From Mesorhizobium australicum (GTDB lineage Bacteria > Pseudomonadota > Alphaproteobacteria > Rhizobiales > Rhizobiaceae): a stretch of DNA of 64,000 bases. The translations under genes and the position numbers were made by a program. Under the pieces are notes generated by a model. That model worked only from the letters and a program-made list of their open reading frames with translations. It had not been told where the DNA came from and ran no database searches. Shown here piece by piece: positions 45,107 through 54,441 of this stretch (position 1 is its first letter; each line of letters opens with the position of its first letter). The stretch spans positions 62,001 through 126,000 of the forward strand of contig NZ_FXBL01000004.1 of NCBI RefSeq assembly GCF_900177325.1, read 5' to 3'.

Positions 45107-45114
45107 TATAAGAC
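45097..45114 (-). promoter_or_regulatory. 18-bp box, copy 3 (GTCTTATAATGCAAGTCA)
   Basis: 16 of 18 positions equal to copies 1 and 2. It lies between the divergent hxlR2 and XdhC-like genes and contains TATAAT, a perfect -10 for leftward transcription, so binding would block hxlR2 expression. Confidence 0.55.
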
Positions 45115-45242
45115 TAAATACATGAAACTGGTCCGATTGTCAGCATGCCGGAAAAGGGTGGCGATCGCTATCCCCGATCCGGCGCTCGCTGTGGCTGGCG
45201 GTGTGGGCTGTACGAGGCAAAGATGCCGGCAAGGATCTCGGC

Positions 45243-46187
45243 ATGAGAAATCCAGATGGACGCTGGGAGAAGTTCGATGACTATGTTCTCGACTTCGCGC
45301 TCGACCGGATGCGCCACAATGAACAGGTTGCACTCGTGACGCTGGCGAATATCGAGGGAACGGCGCCGCGACCCCGAGGCGCCCAAATGGCGATCTCACA
45401 GACGGGAGAATGGGTCGGCTACCTTTCCGGTGGATGCATAGAACGCGCGGTCGTCGCCGAAGCGCTGGCTGCTCTGGACGAAGGCAAGTCCCGCTATGTC
45501 CGCTACGGCCGTGGATCGAAATATCTGGATATCCAGCTTCCATGCGGCAGCGCCATTGACCTCCACTTCGACGTCGACATTGATAAAGCCGATCTCGCCA
45601 CAGCCCAATCCCGGCTTGAAGAGCGCAATCCGGCGTCATTGCAGATAGGCAATAGTTCGACTTCGCCTGACATGCCTTTCATTCGCCATTATCGACCCCG
45701 CCGCCGTCTGATCGTCGTCGGTATCGGACCTGGGGCCGTTCAACTGGCGAAACTGGCGCGTAGCGCGGGCTTCGCAACTCTGCTTCAATCGCCGGACGAG
45801 CTTACCCGTTCCGCGGTGAGTGAATATGGAATCGAGACGATTGCGATCGCGCCGGGGAGAAACACTCCAGCCCTGACGGCGGATGCATGGACGGCAATCG
45901 TCTTCATGTTCCACGACCATGAATGGGAGCGGGAACTCATCCCTGCGGCCATTCGGACAGATGCGTTCTATATTGGTGCGATGGGAAGTCGGCGCGCCCA
46001 TCTGCAACGGCTTGAAATGCTCAAATCGCTCGGCATGGACGATGCCAGCCTCGCGCGCATAAGAGGTCCGGCCGGCCTATTCGCGGGCGCGAAATCCGCC
46101 CCGGATGTGGCCATCTCGATCTTGGCCGAGATCGTCCAGGTCGACAACGCGCAATGCACCCCGTTGATCGAAGACACCGGCACTTAG
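45243..46187 (+). CDS. XdhC/CoxI family molybdenum hydroxylase maturation factor
   Basis: 314 residues. The XdhC N-terminal domain (LVTLANIEGTAPRPRGAQMA, GYLSGGCIERAVV, LPCGSAIDLHF) and the C-terminal Rossmann domain (RLIVVGIGPGAVQLAKLARS, GAMGSRRAHLQRLEML) are present. XdhC proteins insert sulfurated Mo cofactor into xanthine-dehydrogenase family enzymes. No Mo enzyme is encoded nearby, so its client is probably the hydroxylase at 12992-17482, linked by the shared 18-bp box. Start ATG follows AAGGA. Confidence 0.83.
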   Translation: MRNPDGRWEKFDDYVLDFALDRMRHNEQVALVTLANIEGTAPRPRGAQMAISQTGEWVGYLSGGCIERAVVAEALAALDEGKSRYVRYGRGSKYLDIQLPCGSAIDLHFDVDIDKADLATAQSRLEERNPASLQIGNSSTSPDMPFIRHYRPRRRLIVVGIGPGAVQLAKLARSAGFATLLQSPDELTRSAVSEYGIETIAIAPGRNTPALTADAWTAIVFMFHDHEWERELIPAAIRTDAFYIGAMGSRRAHLQRLEMLKSLGMDDASLARIRGPAGLFAGAKSAPDVAISILAEIVQVDNAQCTPLIEDTGT

Positions 46188-46416
46188 GGCACGGACGCAG
46201 GCGCTGCTTCGGCACCGCTCGTCTGTCGACCCGCTGACACGACGGTCAGGCGCATACAACACACGCTTTTACTCCAAAGGAAAACCGCTGGTGCCCTCTG
46301 TGTCAGCGGAGCATGCGTCCGCTGCCGGCTGTCCTTGTGAGCGTCGGTTCCATGGCACACGGGGGGCCAAGGCGGCCATCGCGGATTTGCTTTTCTGTCG
46401 AACAAGGAGAGCAACC

Positions 46417-47118
46417 CTAAAAGCCGAGGTAAGCCTTCTTCAATTCCGAACTATCGAGCAGGTCCTCGGAGCTTCCAGACAGAGCTATAAGTCCCCGCTC
46501 CACAACGTAGGCGCGCTGGGCAATCGAAACGCTCCGATACACGTTCTGTTCAACCAGGAGAATCGACAACCCCGTCTCCATCAGGCGGCCGATCAGCTCG
46601 AACAACTCGTCGGTGAGCTTTGGGGAAAGCCCCAGGGATGGTTCGTCAAGGATCAAAAGCCGCGGATCGGACATCATTCCACGCCCAATCGCCAGCATTT
46701 GCTGCTCGCCACCGCTCAAGGACCCCGCCGCTTGACGCTGCCGTTCATCAAGACGAGGAAATGTCGCGAATACCTTTTCCAATGTCAGCGCCCGTTGAGC
46801 ACGGCCTCGCCGGTACGATCCCAACAGCAAGTTATCCAGAACGGTCAAGTTGGGAAAAATCCGACGCCCCTCGGGAACATGAACGAGGCCAAGCGAGACA
46901 ATATCGGCGTGATCCCAATTGGTAATATTACGGCCTTCGAACCAGACTTCGCCCGCTCGCGCGGGTACGAGGCCCGAAATAACCCTGTTCAGCGTGGTCT
47001 TGCCAACGCCATTCGCGCCAAGCACGGCAACCGCTTCGCCCTGTCCCACGAAAAGGTCGATTCCGTGCAAAACCGAGAAATCGCCGTATCCTGCTTGCAC
47101 CCCTTTGATCTCAAGCAT
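46417..47118 (-). CDS. Liv-type ABC transporter ATPase (LivF), system 3
   Basis: 233-residue ABC ATPase: Walker A GANGVGKTT, signature LSGGEQQML, Walker B LILDEPSLGLSP. Overlaps livG by 8 bases. Last gene of a leftward operon livK-H-M-G-F. More AT-rich codon use than system 1 and 2 genes. Confidence 0.88.
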   Translation of the reverse strand: MLEIKGVQAGYGDFSVLHGIDLFVGQGEAVAVLGANGVGKTTLNRVISGLVPARAGEVWFEGRNITNWDHADIVSLGLVHVPEGRRIFPNLTVLDNLLLGSYRRGRAQRALTLEKVFATFPRLDERQRQAAGSLSGGEQQMLAIGRGMMSDPRLLILDEPSLGLSPKLTDELFELIGRLMETGLSILLVEQNVYRSVSIAQRAYVVERGLIALSGSSEDLLDSSELKKAYLGF

Positions 47119-47842
47119 GTCTGATCCGCTTTGAGGCGCCCTGACCCAGATACGATTCGATAACCTTGGGGTTGTTCGCGATTTCTCGCGGCGTACCGCG
47201 TGCTATCAATCGGCCTTCTGCAAGGACATATGTATCTTCAGCCAACTCTGCCACGGCTTGCATGACATGCTCTATCAGCACAATTGTGATGCCGGTGTCT
47301 CTTACAGTCTTCACCATTCGCACTGTTTCGTTGATTTCTGTTGGATTGAGCCCGGCCATTACCTCATCCAAAAGAATGAGCTGCGGATCAGTTGCCAGAA
47401 CGCGGGCAACCTCGAGCCGTTTCCGCGCAGCCACCGTTAGCCCGGCGGCAGGCGTGTCGAGCAACCGATCCAGGCCCAGTCTGGTGCCGACCTCGCGAGC
47501 CTTGATCTCGGCAAGCCGGCGGTTTCGTTCCCGCATGAACGCTCCCACCTGAATATTCTCGACGACCGACAGGCCAGCGAAAGGTTGTGTGATCTGAAAT
47601 GTTCTGACCATTCCTATCCGCGCGATCTCCTCCGGCGTTTTACCGGTGATGCTCTCGCCGCAAAAAGCGACGGAACCGCTGTCGGGCTTCAGGAATCCCG
47701 CGATCATCGCGAATGTAGTCGTCTTTCCCGCGCCATTTGGACCAAGTAGAGCGGTTATCGTTCCTTGGAGGGCACGCATGCTTACCGAGTCGACTGCAAC
47801 CAACCCTGAAAATCTCTTCGATATCTCTTTAACATCAAGCAC
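47111..47842 (-). CDS. Liv-type ABC transporter ATPase (LivG), system 3
   Basis: 243-residue ABC ATPase: Walker A GPNGAGKTT, LTVAARKRLEVARVL as the divergent LivG signature, Walker B ILLDEVMAGLNPTE. Start GTG at 47842, overlapping the livM stop by 8 bases. Energises system 3 uptake. Confidence 0.86.
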   Translation of the reverse strand: MLDVKEISKRFSGLVAVDSVSMRALQGTITALLGPNGAGKTTTFAMIAGFLKPDSGSVAFCGESITGKTPEEIARIGMVRTFQITQPFAGLSVVENIQVGAFMRERNRRLAEIKAREVGTRLGLDRLLDTPAAGLTVAARKRLEVARVLATDPQLILLDEVMAGLNPTEINETVRMVKTVRDTGITIVLIEHVMQAVAELAEDTYVLAEGRLIARGTPREIANNPKVIESYLGQGASKRIRHA

Positions 47843-48755
47843 GGCGCTTCCTCACGATCCCGCGCGGCATGAACGCGATGATGAGCAGTAGAACCACACC
47901 GTAGGATGCGGGAGCTATGCCGGGTATGTTCGTTAGGTCCTTGATTACTTCTCCCAATAGATGAAGCATCACTCCACCCACGATGGGTCCGAGCACGGTA
48001 CCGGCGCCACCAACCAGCGCCATGAGCATCATCTCGACGCTGCGCCCAACGCCGAAAGCAATCGTCGGATCGATATATAGAAAGACTTGCGTATAGATAA
48101 CTCCAGTTAGTGCTGTTATCGCGCCAGAAATTGCCAGCGCGGAAGCTCGAACTTGAACAATATTTATTCCGAGCGCGCGCGCAGCATCGGTGTTCTCCCG
48201 TGTGGCAATAAGCTGGGCACCGAACCGACTCCGTTCGATCCAGATCGATACCGACGTAGCAATAGCAACCACAATCAGGGCGATTCCATAGTAAATACGC
48301 TTGTCACTAAACTGAAAGTTGCTTAATTCCATTTGGAGCGGAATCGGAATGCCTAGGCCGCCGCGTGTGAAATCAACGCTGTTTGCGATGATACGGAGTG
48401 CCTCGGCAAATGCGAGTGTCACAAGCGCAAAGTAGCTTCCTCGCAATCCCGCCCGACAAGTACACCATCCGACGACATAACCCGTCAGCGCGCCAATGAG
48501 CGCTCCCAACGGGATCCCGACCCAAGGATTAATGCCATAGCGTGTCTGCAGGATCGCGACCGTATATGCCCCCGTCCCGAAGAATGCGACATGACCGAAA
48601 CTTGTGAGACCGCTATACCCGCCTGCGATATTCCATGCTTGGCTGGTCGCAACGCCCAGGGCGGTCAGCAGGGCCATATTCGCGACGAACTGAGACTGGA
48701 AGAAGAATGGCGCAACAGCCAGAATACAGAGGACGACGACGACAATCCTGTTCAT
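47835..48755 (-). CDS. Liv-type ABC transporter permease (LivM), system 3
   Basis: 306 residues, LivM family: WNIAGGYSGLTSFGHVAFFG, RGSYFALVTLAFAEALRI, VGGAGTVLGPIVGGVML. ATG at 48755 (MNRIVVVVLC) overlaps the livH stop by 1 base. The frame is open further upstream but that part is a shadow of livH. Confidence 0.87.
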   Translation of the reverse strand: MNRIVVVVLCILAVAPFFFQSQFVANMALLTALGVATSQAWNIAGGYSGLTSFGHVAFFGTGAYTVAILQTRYGINPWVGIPLGALIGALTGYVVGWCTCRAGLRGSYFALVTLAFAEALRIIANSVDFTRGGLGIPIPLQMELSNFQFSDKRIYYGIALIVVAIATSVSIWIERSRFGAQLIATRENTDAARALGINIVQVRASALAISGAITALTGVIYTQVFLYIDPTIAFGVGRSVEMMLMALVGGAGTVLGPIVGGVMLHLLGEVIKDLTNIPGIAPASYGVVLLLIIAFMPRGIVRKRRA

Positions 48756-49618
48756 CACGCTCTCCCAAACAGTCCGGTGGGCCGCAGCAGTAATGTCGCT
48801 ACAAAAACAATTGGAATGAGCACCGGACCCAAACTCTCGCCTAGGAAAAGCCCTCCCAAGGATTCTGCTACGCCTACGATCAGGGCGCCAAGAACTGCGC
48901 CTATAAAGCTTCCCATGCCGCCAAGAACTACGATCGTGAAGGCAACAAGAACGAACACTCCGCCTACGTGGGGACTCACATAGTACATCGGCAAAAGTAG
49001 ACAGGCGGCGGCGCCAAGGCAGGCTGTGCCCAGTCCGAAGGCAAAGGCGAATATCCGTGAAGGACGGATCCCTACCAGTCTGGCGCCCTCTGGCTCCTTC
49101 GCGACCGCACGGATTGCGCGACCGGTTTCGGTAAAGGTCATGAACGCCCACAGCAGTCCGCCCAATGCGAGCGAGACCCCGAAAGCTGCGAGTTTTGTCA
49201 CGGATAGAAGCAGGCTTCCTACTTCTATCATCGCAAAGGAGTATGGTGTCTCTATCGTCTGGGTGTTCCCCGAGAACAGAGCAAGTGCTCCGTTCTCAAG
49301 GACAATAGAAAGGCCGAGGGTTGCAAGGAGAAGCATCTGGTCTTCTCCACGTGAAACAGGACCGATAAGCCCCACATAGAGCAGCCAGCCGAGGGCGAAC
49401 ATCCCCGCAGTAAGCGCCGGCAGCGCGACATACGGGTCAATCCCGGCACGTGTCGCGATCAACCAGGCAGCGAACATCGCTACCATCAGGAGCGCGCCGT
49501 GCGCGAAATTCACGACGTGAAGCACCCCATAGATTAGCGTGAGGCCCAATGCGACGAGTGCATATACGCCACCTACAAGCACGCCGTTAATCACGGCGGA
49601 GATTATCATCAGAGCCAC
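48755..49618 (-). CDS. Liv-type ABC transporter permease (LivH), system 3
   Basis: 287 residues, LivH family: VINGVLVGGVYALVALGLTL, VVNFAHGALLMVAMFAAWL, GGMGSFIGAVLGALIVGVAES. Start GTG at 49618; an ATG four codons inside is possible. 14 bases after the binding-protein gene. Confidence 0.86.
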   Translation of the reverse strand: MALMIISAVINGVLVGGVYALVALGLTLIYGVLHVVNFAHGALLMVAMFAAWLIATRAGIDPYVALPALTAGMFALGWLLYVGLIGPVSRGEDQMLLLATLGLSIVLENGALALFSGNTQTIETPYSFAMIEVGSLLLSVTKLAAFGVSLALGGLLWAFMTFTETGRAIRAVAKEPEGARLVGIRPSRIFAFAFGLGTACLGAAACLLLPMYYVSPHVGGVFVLVAFTIVVLGGMGSFIGAVLGALIVGVAESLGGLFLGESLGPVLIPIVFVATLLLRPTGLFGRA

Positions 49619-49632
49619 GCCTGGTCCTCACA

Positions 49633-50838
49633 CTAAAGCGTTTCTCTAGGGAAGATCGGCTCGATCTCCTGATACTCTTTCGGCCCTACAACTCGGATAT
49701 CTCCATTCTGCGCTTGCAGGCATAGCATTCTGGCGCCCTGATTCTGACCGTCGACAAAGTTGGTTGGTCCGAATGGCAGGAAATGATCCGAATATTGGCT
49801 CACGTTGAAGGCGTCGATTACACGCTCCTTGTCCGTACTTCCCGCGCGCTCAATGGCATCGGCAAGCACTTTAACAGCAAAGTATCCGTAGAGGACTTCC
49901 CATGTGAACAGATTGCCACTGGTCTCGACCCGCTGGCGAAATTCACGACTACGCGGGTCAATGGGATTGTACCAATTGTTGAAATCGATGATCCCCGCAG
50001 CGATCGTTGGCTGCTCCTGAATAAATTTAAGGTTGAACCCGGCGCCGCTGATCGAGAAAATCGCCTTCGCATTTACCCGCTGTTGGACGAGGGATCGAGC
50101 GAGAAGAACATATTCATTTGCGTAGCTGGTGATAATGATGAGATCAGGGGCCGCCGATTTAACCCGTAGCGCGACATTTGTGAAATCCCGCGTCGGCGTC
50201 GCATGCGCAATTCTGTCGACTACGGTGATATTGTGCGTGGGCAATTGTTCCGAAACGAGATTTGCGGTGTTGGTTCCGAACTCGCCGTCTTCGTGAATCA
50301 GAATTGCCGTTTTTGCAGGACTGCCGGCGTTGGTATTCAGTTCATTCAACGCCTCTATCGCATCTTTGACGAGAGAGGCATTGGAGGGGAAAAGCCTGAA
50401 GACATTCCTCAAACCACGCTCTGTCAGCAACTGCCCAGTCGGGCCATCGAGACTGAACGGGATGTCGTACTTCGCCGCGGCCTGAGTGGCGGCTAGGCTG
50501 ACCGCAGTCGAATAAGCTCCCGTGAAGCCGGCGACGCCCTGTTCCGCCATCTGCTCCACCAGGCTTGCGCCGATTTCTGGGCGGCTCTGGGCATCGCCCA
50601 GAAGAGCCTCGATCTGCGCTCCGCCAAGGGCCTTGATGCCGCCGGCCGAATTCAAGTCTTCTACAGCCATGGTTGCGCCCAGGCGGCACTGCTGCCCTGA
50701 AAAGGCGACGGCTCCCGATACCGGATGGATCAAGCCAATTTTGACCGGGGCATGCTGCGCACGGAGAACGGCGGGAAGCGCAAGCGTCACAGCCCCTGCA
50801 CCAAGGCTGGCGACGATCGAACGACGGGTCATGTCCAT
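49633..50838 (-). CDS. Liv-type ABC transporter substrate-binding protein, system 3
   Basis: 401 residues. N terminus MDMTRRSIVASLGAGAVTL... carries RR followed by a hydrophobic stretch and ALPAVLRAQ, so a Tat-like or Sec signal peptide. Type I periplasmic-binding fold (KIGLIHPVSGAVAFSGQQ, GAYSTAVSLAATQAA). AGAGGAGA precedes the ATG. Binds the unknown substrate of system 3. Confidence 0.86.
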   Translation of the reverse strand: MDMTRRSIVASLGAGAVTLALPAVLRAQHAPVKIGLIHPVSGAVAFSGQQCRLGATMAVEDLNSAGGIKALGGAQIEALLGDAQSRPEIGASLVEQMAEQGVAGFTGAYSTAVSLAATQAAAKYDIPFSLDGPTGQLLTERGLRNVFRLFPSNASLVKDAIEALNELNTNAGSPAKTAILIHEDGEFGTNTANLVSEQLPTHNITVVDRIAHATPTRDFTNVALRVKSAAPDLIIITSYANEYVLLARSLVQQRVNAKAIFSISGAGFNLKFIQEQPTIAAGIIDFNNWYNPIDPRSREFRQRVETSGNLFTWEVLYGYFAVKVLADAIERAGSTDKERVIDAFNVSQYSDHFLPFGPTNFVDGQNQGARMLCLQAQNGDIRVVGPKEYQEIEPIFPRETL

Positions 50839-51005
50839 TTTATGTGTCTCCTCTGAGGTAGCTGTCTGCTGGACGCAATTTACTCTATTTCTTCGTGCAA
50901 TATGCCAATGTCGATTGACTATGTTGATTAGGAATCAAGAGATAGGCAGGTGTGTTACAGGTGATGTGTGGCATAATGATTTGAGTTATACTGACCGTAC
51001 ATGCC

Positions 51006-51719
51006 TCAATCCATACGGATCCCACCGTTTACTTGAAGCGTGACTCCCGTTGTGAACCCGGCACCGTCGGAGGCGAAATACAAAACCGCATCCGCGATTT
51101 CCGATGGATCGGCCATCCTGCCAAGCGGCGTCGAACTGACCATTGCAGCGCGCCGATCCGGAGAGTGCGAGCGGATCATGTCTGTCTCGACCGCACCGGG
51201 GGCCACGCAGTTTACGGTTATGCCGCGCGGTGCAAGTTCGATTGCGAGAGACTTCGTGAGACTTTCCACCGCGCCCTTTGATGCGGCATATGCAGGACCC
51301 GTTAGAACGCCACCCGTTCGGGCTGCCAACGACCCTAGGAGCACAATCCGCGCTCCATCGGAAAGCCATTCGAGGGCTTCGCGAAGGCACAAAAAGCAAC
51401 CGGTGAGATTGACGTTGATTATATTTTGCCAGCGGTCGAGCGTCAGCGCCGACATTTTTGTATTATCTACTATTCCGAAGCATAGAACAAGTATATCGAT
51501 CTGCGTGATCGAATCTCGCGCGGCTTGGAATGCGAGGGCCACGCTTTCTGGTGACCGAACGTTGATCTGTTGGGCGACAGCCCCGGTTTCGAACGCGAGC
51601 TTGTCCAGTGCTGGGCTCGGTAGATCCATGCAAATCACGCGGTTGCCCACAGCGAAGCGCTTGCTTATCGCAGTTCCAATTCCGCCAGTAGCGCCGACGA
51701 TACAGACCCGCTTGTTCAA
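51006..51719 (-). CDS. SDR family oxidoreductase
   Basis: 237-residue classical short-chain dehydrogenase: cofactor site GATGGIGTAI, active-site YAASKGAVE (Tyr-x-x-x-Lys), then LAPRGITVNCVAPGAVETDM and a GVTLQVNGGIRMD end. NAD(P)-dependent oxidation or reduction of a hydroxyl/keto group. Start TTG at 51719 (LNKRVCIVGA) with AAGGAGAG at correct distance; no ATG or GTG in reach fits better. It lies between the OYE-FAD enzyme and transporter 3 on the same strand. Confidence 0.85.
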   Translation of the reverse strand: MNKRVCIVGATGGIGTAISKRFAVGNRVICMDLPSPALDKLAFETGAVAQQINVRSPESVALAFQAARDSITQIDILVLCFGIVDNTKMSALTLDRWQNIINVNLTGCFLCLREALEWLSDGARIVLLGSLAARTGGVLTGPAYAASKGAVESLTKSLAIELAPRGITVNCVAPGAVETDMIRSHSPDRRAAMVSSTPLGRMADPSEIADAVLYFASDGAGFTTGVTLQVNGGIRMD

Positions 51720-51765
51720 TGCGTGCTCTCCTTGCTGCTTTCCGGATGGAAAGGCTCCAGCGGCG

Positions 51766-53751
51766 TCAGATCGCCCGCCCTGCTCGGTGGCCCTCAAAGA
51801 CCGCCTCCAGCGCCGTTCGCGGCGCAAGCGCATCTCCAACCGTGACGATCTTGCTGATATTGTTTGTCCTCGCGCTTACAATCGCGCGATAGAGAGCGGT
51901 GTTAGAAGTGCCGAGCGTCGGCGCTACGACCGAGTCGCACTCTCCTCCGTTCAGCAGTTCATTGGACCAGCAATCGCGCAGCGTCAGGTTGCCACCAGCT
52001 AAACCATGAACGCTGACAAGGGTTCTGAGGCGCAGACCGTAGTCCAATACTCGCTTCCGCCATCCATACGCGCTGTAAATTGGAACGTTCGCCGCAATCT
52101 GGCCGTTGGGAATATAGAGCGTTACTTCCCGGCCGCTGCCGGCGACATGCTCGACGAAGGATGCGATTGCCCAACTTCCCTGATTGTCCTCGACGGCAAC
52201 TCGCCGACCAAGTCGATCAGGCTCGCGCAATGCATCCTCCAACGTAAGCGCGTTGCCGCCGCCTTCCAGTTTCCGCGCCACGGGAATGCCCCCGGTCGCG
52301 AGGATGACCACGTCCGCATTATACGCCAGAACGCTTTCAGCCGAGGCTTGTTTGCTAAGCTCAAGTCGTACGCCGCGATTTTTCGCACGTCGCTCCTGAC
52401 TTGCCACCAGCTTCAAAAAGTCCTGCCGCTGCGGCATGTATGCTATCCAGTTGACAGCGCCGCCAAGCCGCTCTTTTGCATCCCACAATTCTACATCGTG
52501 ACCGCGCGCGGCGGCCGTTATCGCCGCCTCGAGCCCCGCAGGGCCACCGCCTACAATCAGCACGCGCTTTGGCTCCTTCTGACCTGCTTTCAGACGGAAC
52601 GGCCACTGACGTTCCAATCCGGCCGTCGGATTGACCAGGCAGGAGATCGGCTGGCCGAGCTGAAGCATTCCTGTGCAACCCTGGTTGCAGTGGATGCATG
52701 GAATGATCTCGTCTTCGCGGCCTTCGATTGATTTTCGGACGATGTCGGGGTCGGCAATGTGCGCTCGAACCATTCCGATCATCTCGACGCCGGGATGCTC
52801 CAAAAACGCATCCGCCATCGCCATCGTGTCGAACTTGCACACAGCGAAGATCGCGGGGCGATGCTTGGCACGCTCCACGCTTTGGGCGATGGCAATTGGA
52901 AATGGCCGAAACTGTTCACGATTGAACTGCATATCCGCCATCTGCGTCGATAGCGTATAGCTTGCATGATACGCGGAGTGGGAGACGTTTATGAAGTCGA
53001 GATGAACCTCGTCCGCCAGCCGTCGTGCAATCGGCACCATCTCATTTATTCCGAGTCCACCCGGTAAGTATTCTTCGGCGGATATCCGAATTCCGAAAGC
53101 GATTTCCTTTGGCACGACAGTGCGCACGGCGTGCAGTGTCTCCAGGCCAAACCGCAATCGATTTTCGAAAGTCCCGCCATAACGGTCGGTTCGGGAGTTG
53201 GAGTGGGGGGACATGAATTGCTGGAGTAGATGGCCGTGGCCAAGATGCACCTCAATTCCGTCGAAACCAGCCTCCATCAACCTTTTGGCCGCCGCCACGT
53301 GGCAGTCAACGATCAGGGCGATGTCGGCTTCGGTCATTTCGTGCGGGACGGGCGCCGAACTCGACCATGGCAGTTCCGATGGCGCCCAGGCGTCCGTCCG
53401 TGCATATGTGCCGTCAACTTCGCGGCCCATATGTACGATCTGCCCGAAGATTTTTGCTCCCTCATCGTGTACGCAGGCCACAATCTTTCTGAAGGGCTCG
53501 ATGCAGCCGTCGTCGGCACCGGAAGTCGCGCCTGAGCGCCCGAATGACGTCGGGTGAACCCTGATCGTTTCGTAGATTATTAGCCCGGCGCCGCCGGCAG
53601 CCTTGGTGCGGTGATATTCCTTGTGTCGCTCTGACGGGCGGTTCCCGTCTGCGAAATTGGTCGTATGCGCCGGCACAAAAATTCGATTGCGTAGGGAAAC
53701 CTGACCGATCCTTGTCGGCGAAAGCGCTCGTTCATACCGCGGTGAACCCAT
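51766..53751 (-). CDS. OYE-FAD fusion flavoenzyme (FadH / trimethylamine dehydrogenase / StcD-like)
   Basis: 661 residues. N-terminal FMN TIM barrel (about 1-340; GGAGLIIYETIRVHPTSFG, EVHLGHGHLLQQFMSP, YGGTFENRLRFGLE), [4Fe-4S] cysteines in CIHCNQGC ... ISCLVNP, then an FAD/NAD(P) domain (GGGPAGLEAAITAAARGHDV). Such enzymes reduce dienoyl-CoAs or oxidatively demethylate amines and betaines. Which applies here cannot be decided. The ATG is 22 bases from a GTTCT-N7-AGAAC palindrome. Confidence 0.85.
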   Translation of the reverse strand: MGSPRYERALSPTRIGQVSLRNRIFVPAHTTNFADGNRPSERHKEYHRTKAAGGAGLIIYETIRVHPTSFGRSGATSGADDGCIEPFRKIVACVHDEGAKIFGQIVHMGREVDGTYARTDAWAPSELPWSSSAPVPHEMTEADIALIVDCHVAAAKRLMEAGFDGIEVHLGHGHLLQQFMSPHSNSRTDRYGGTFENRLRFGLETLHAVRTVVPKEIAFGIRISAEEYLPGGLGINEMVPIARRLADEVHLDFINVSHSAYHASYTLSTQMADMQFNREQFRPFPIAIAQSVERAKHRPAIFAVCKFDTMAMADAFLEHPGVEMIGMVRAHIADPDIVRKSIEGREDEIIPCIHCNQGCTGMLQLGQPISCLVNPTAGLERQWPFRLKAGQKEPKRVLIVGGGPAGLEAAITAAARGHDVELWDAKERLGGAVNWIAYMPQRQDFLKLVASQERRAKNRGVRLELSKQASAESVLAYNADVVILATGGIPVARKLEGGGNALTLEDALREPDRLGRRVAVEDNQGSWAIASFVEHVAGSGREVTLYIPNGQIAANVPIYSAYGWRKRVLDYGLRLRTLVSVHGLAGGNLTLRDCWSNELLNGGECDSVVAPTLGTSNTALYRAIVSARTNNISKIVTVGDALAPRTALEAVFEGHRAGRAI

Positions 53752-53772
53752 CGGAAGCGTCCCATATAGCGA

Positions 53773-53793
53773 ATGTTCTATCTAACAGAACAT
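53773..53793 (+). promoter_or_regulatory. Candidate operator A (ATGTTCT-N7-AGAACAT)
   Basis: A perfect 7-bp inverted repeat with a 7-base spacer, 22 bases upstream of the OYE-FAD start. The same GTTCT-N7-AGAAC core recurs at 54363. Candidate target of IclR regulator 2 encoded at 57458. Confidence 0.6.
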
Positions 53794-54361
53794 CATTTCA
53801 TTATGACAGTTTGATAGATTGCGTCAACGCTTTTATTCGCCTTCGTAACAACGGGCATTGCGACCGGGGAAACGAGAAGCTGCCGACCAAAGACTTTTAG
53901 GGGTGCTGGCCTGCGGCGACGAAAAGCTGGGAGATGGGCGTCAATCCTTCCAGCCAGCCTCGCGTAAACCGGACGCAGACGCCGGCGACACCCCGACCAG
54001 GTCGGCGAGCGCCCGGCGGTCAAGATCGCTTCACGAATCGGTCGAAGATCGTTGCGACGAAATGGACCGCTGTTGGCGTCGAGGACCGTTTTCGTCGGTG
54101 ACGGCGTTCGCGGTGCGCAGCGCTCCAGGTCTTTGCGTTGCTTGTGCAGGGCTGCCGCTTCTGCCCTCTTCCTCGCCGCTGCCTCGACGTGTGTTGCCGC
54201 CGAATGCTCGCGAAGTGTCGACCTCTAGGTAAGCTTCCGGCGCGGAAGAGGCAGTCCGCCTTGATCGTTGGCGGAAATGGGAGTGGCTTGCTGAATCATT
54301 CATCGTCAGAAAGTGCGTATGACGCCTTGACATCAATCGCCAATATGAAAAAATAGAATTG
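53794..54361 (+). other. Intergenic stretch without a convincing gene
   Basis: About 570 bases between the two palindromes. Open frames on both strands up to about 120 codons are Arg/Ser-rich, have no ribosome-binding site and match nothing I recognise. It may be decayed coding sequence. Confidence 0.5.
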
Positions 54362-54362
54362 T

Positions 54363-54379
54363 GTTCTGTTACTCAGAAC
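54363..54379 (+). promoter_or_regulatory. Candidate operator B (GTTCT-N7-AGAAC)
   Basis: GTTCTGTTACTCAGAAC: the same 5-bp arms and 7-base spacer as operator A. It lies 62 bases before the start of the amino-acid ABC binding-protein gene. Confidence 0.55.
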
Positions 54380-54441
54380 CTATCATCAGACTGCTCGAAA
54401 GTCTGACGTTACGACGCGACCACAAAAAAAAGAGGGCGAAC

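Noticed and set aside
53858..54232. 124-codon plus-strand frame between the two palindromes
   Set aside because: Arg/Ser-rich, no ribosome-binding site, no motif, and similar-length frames exist on the other strand.
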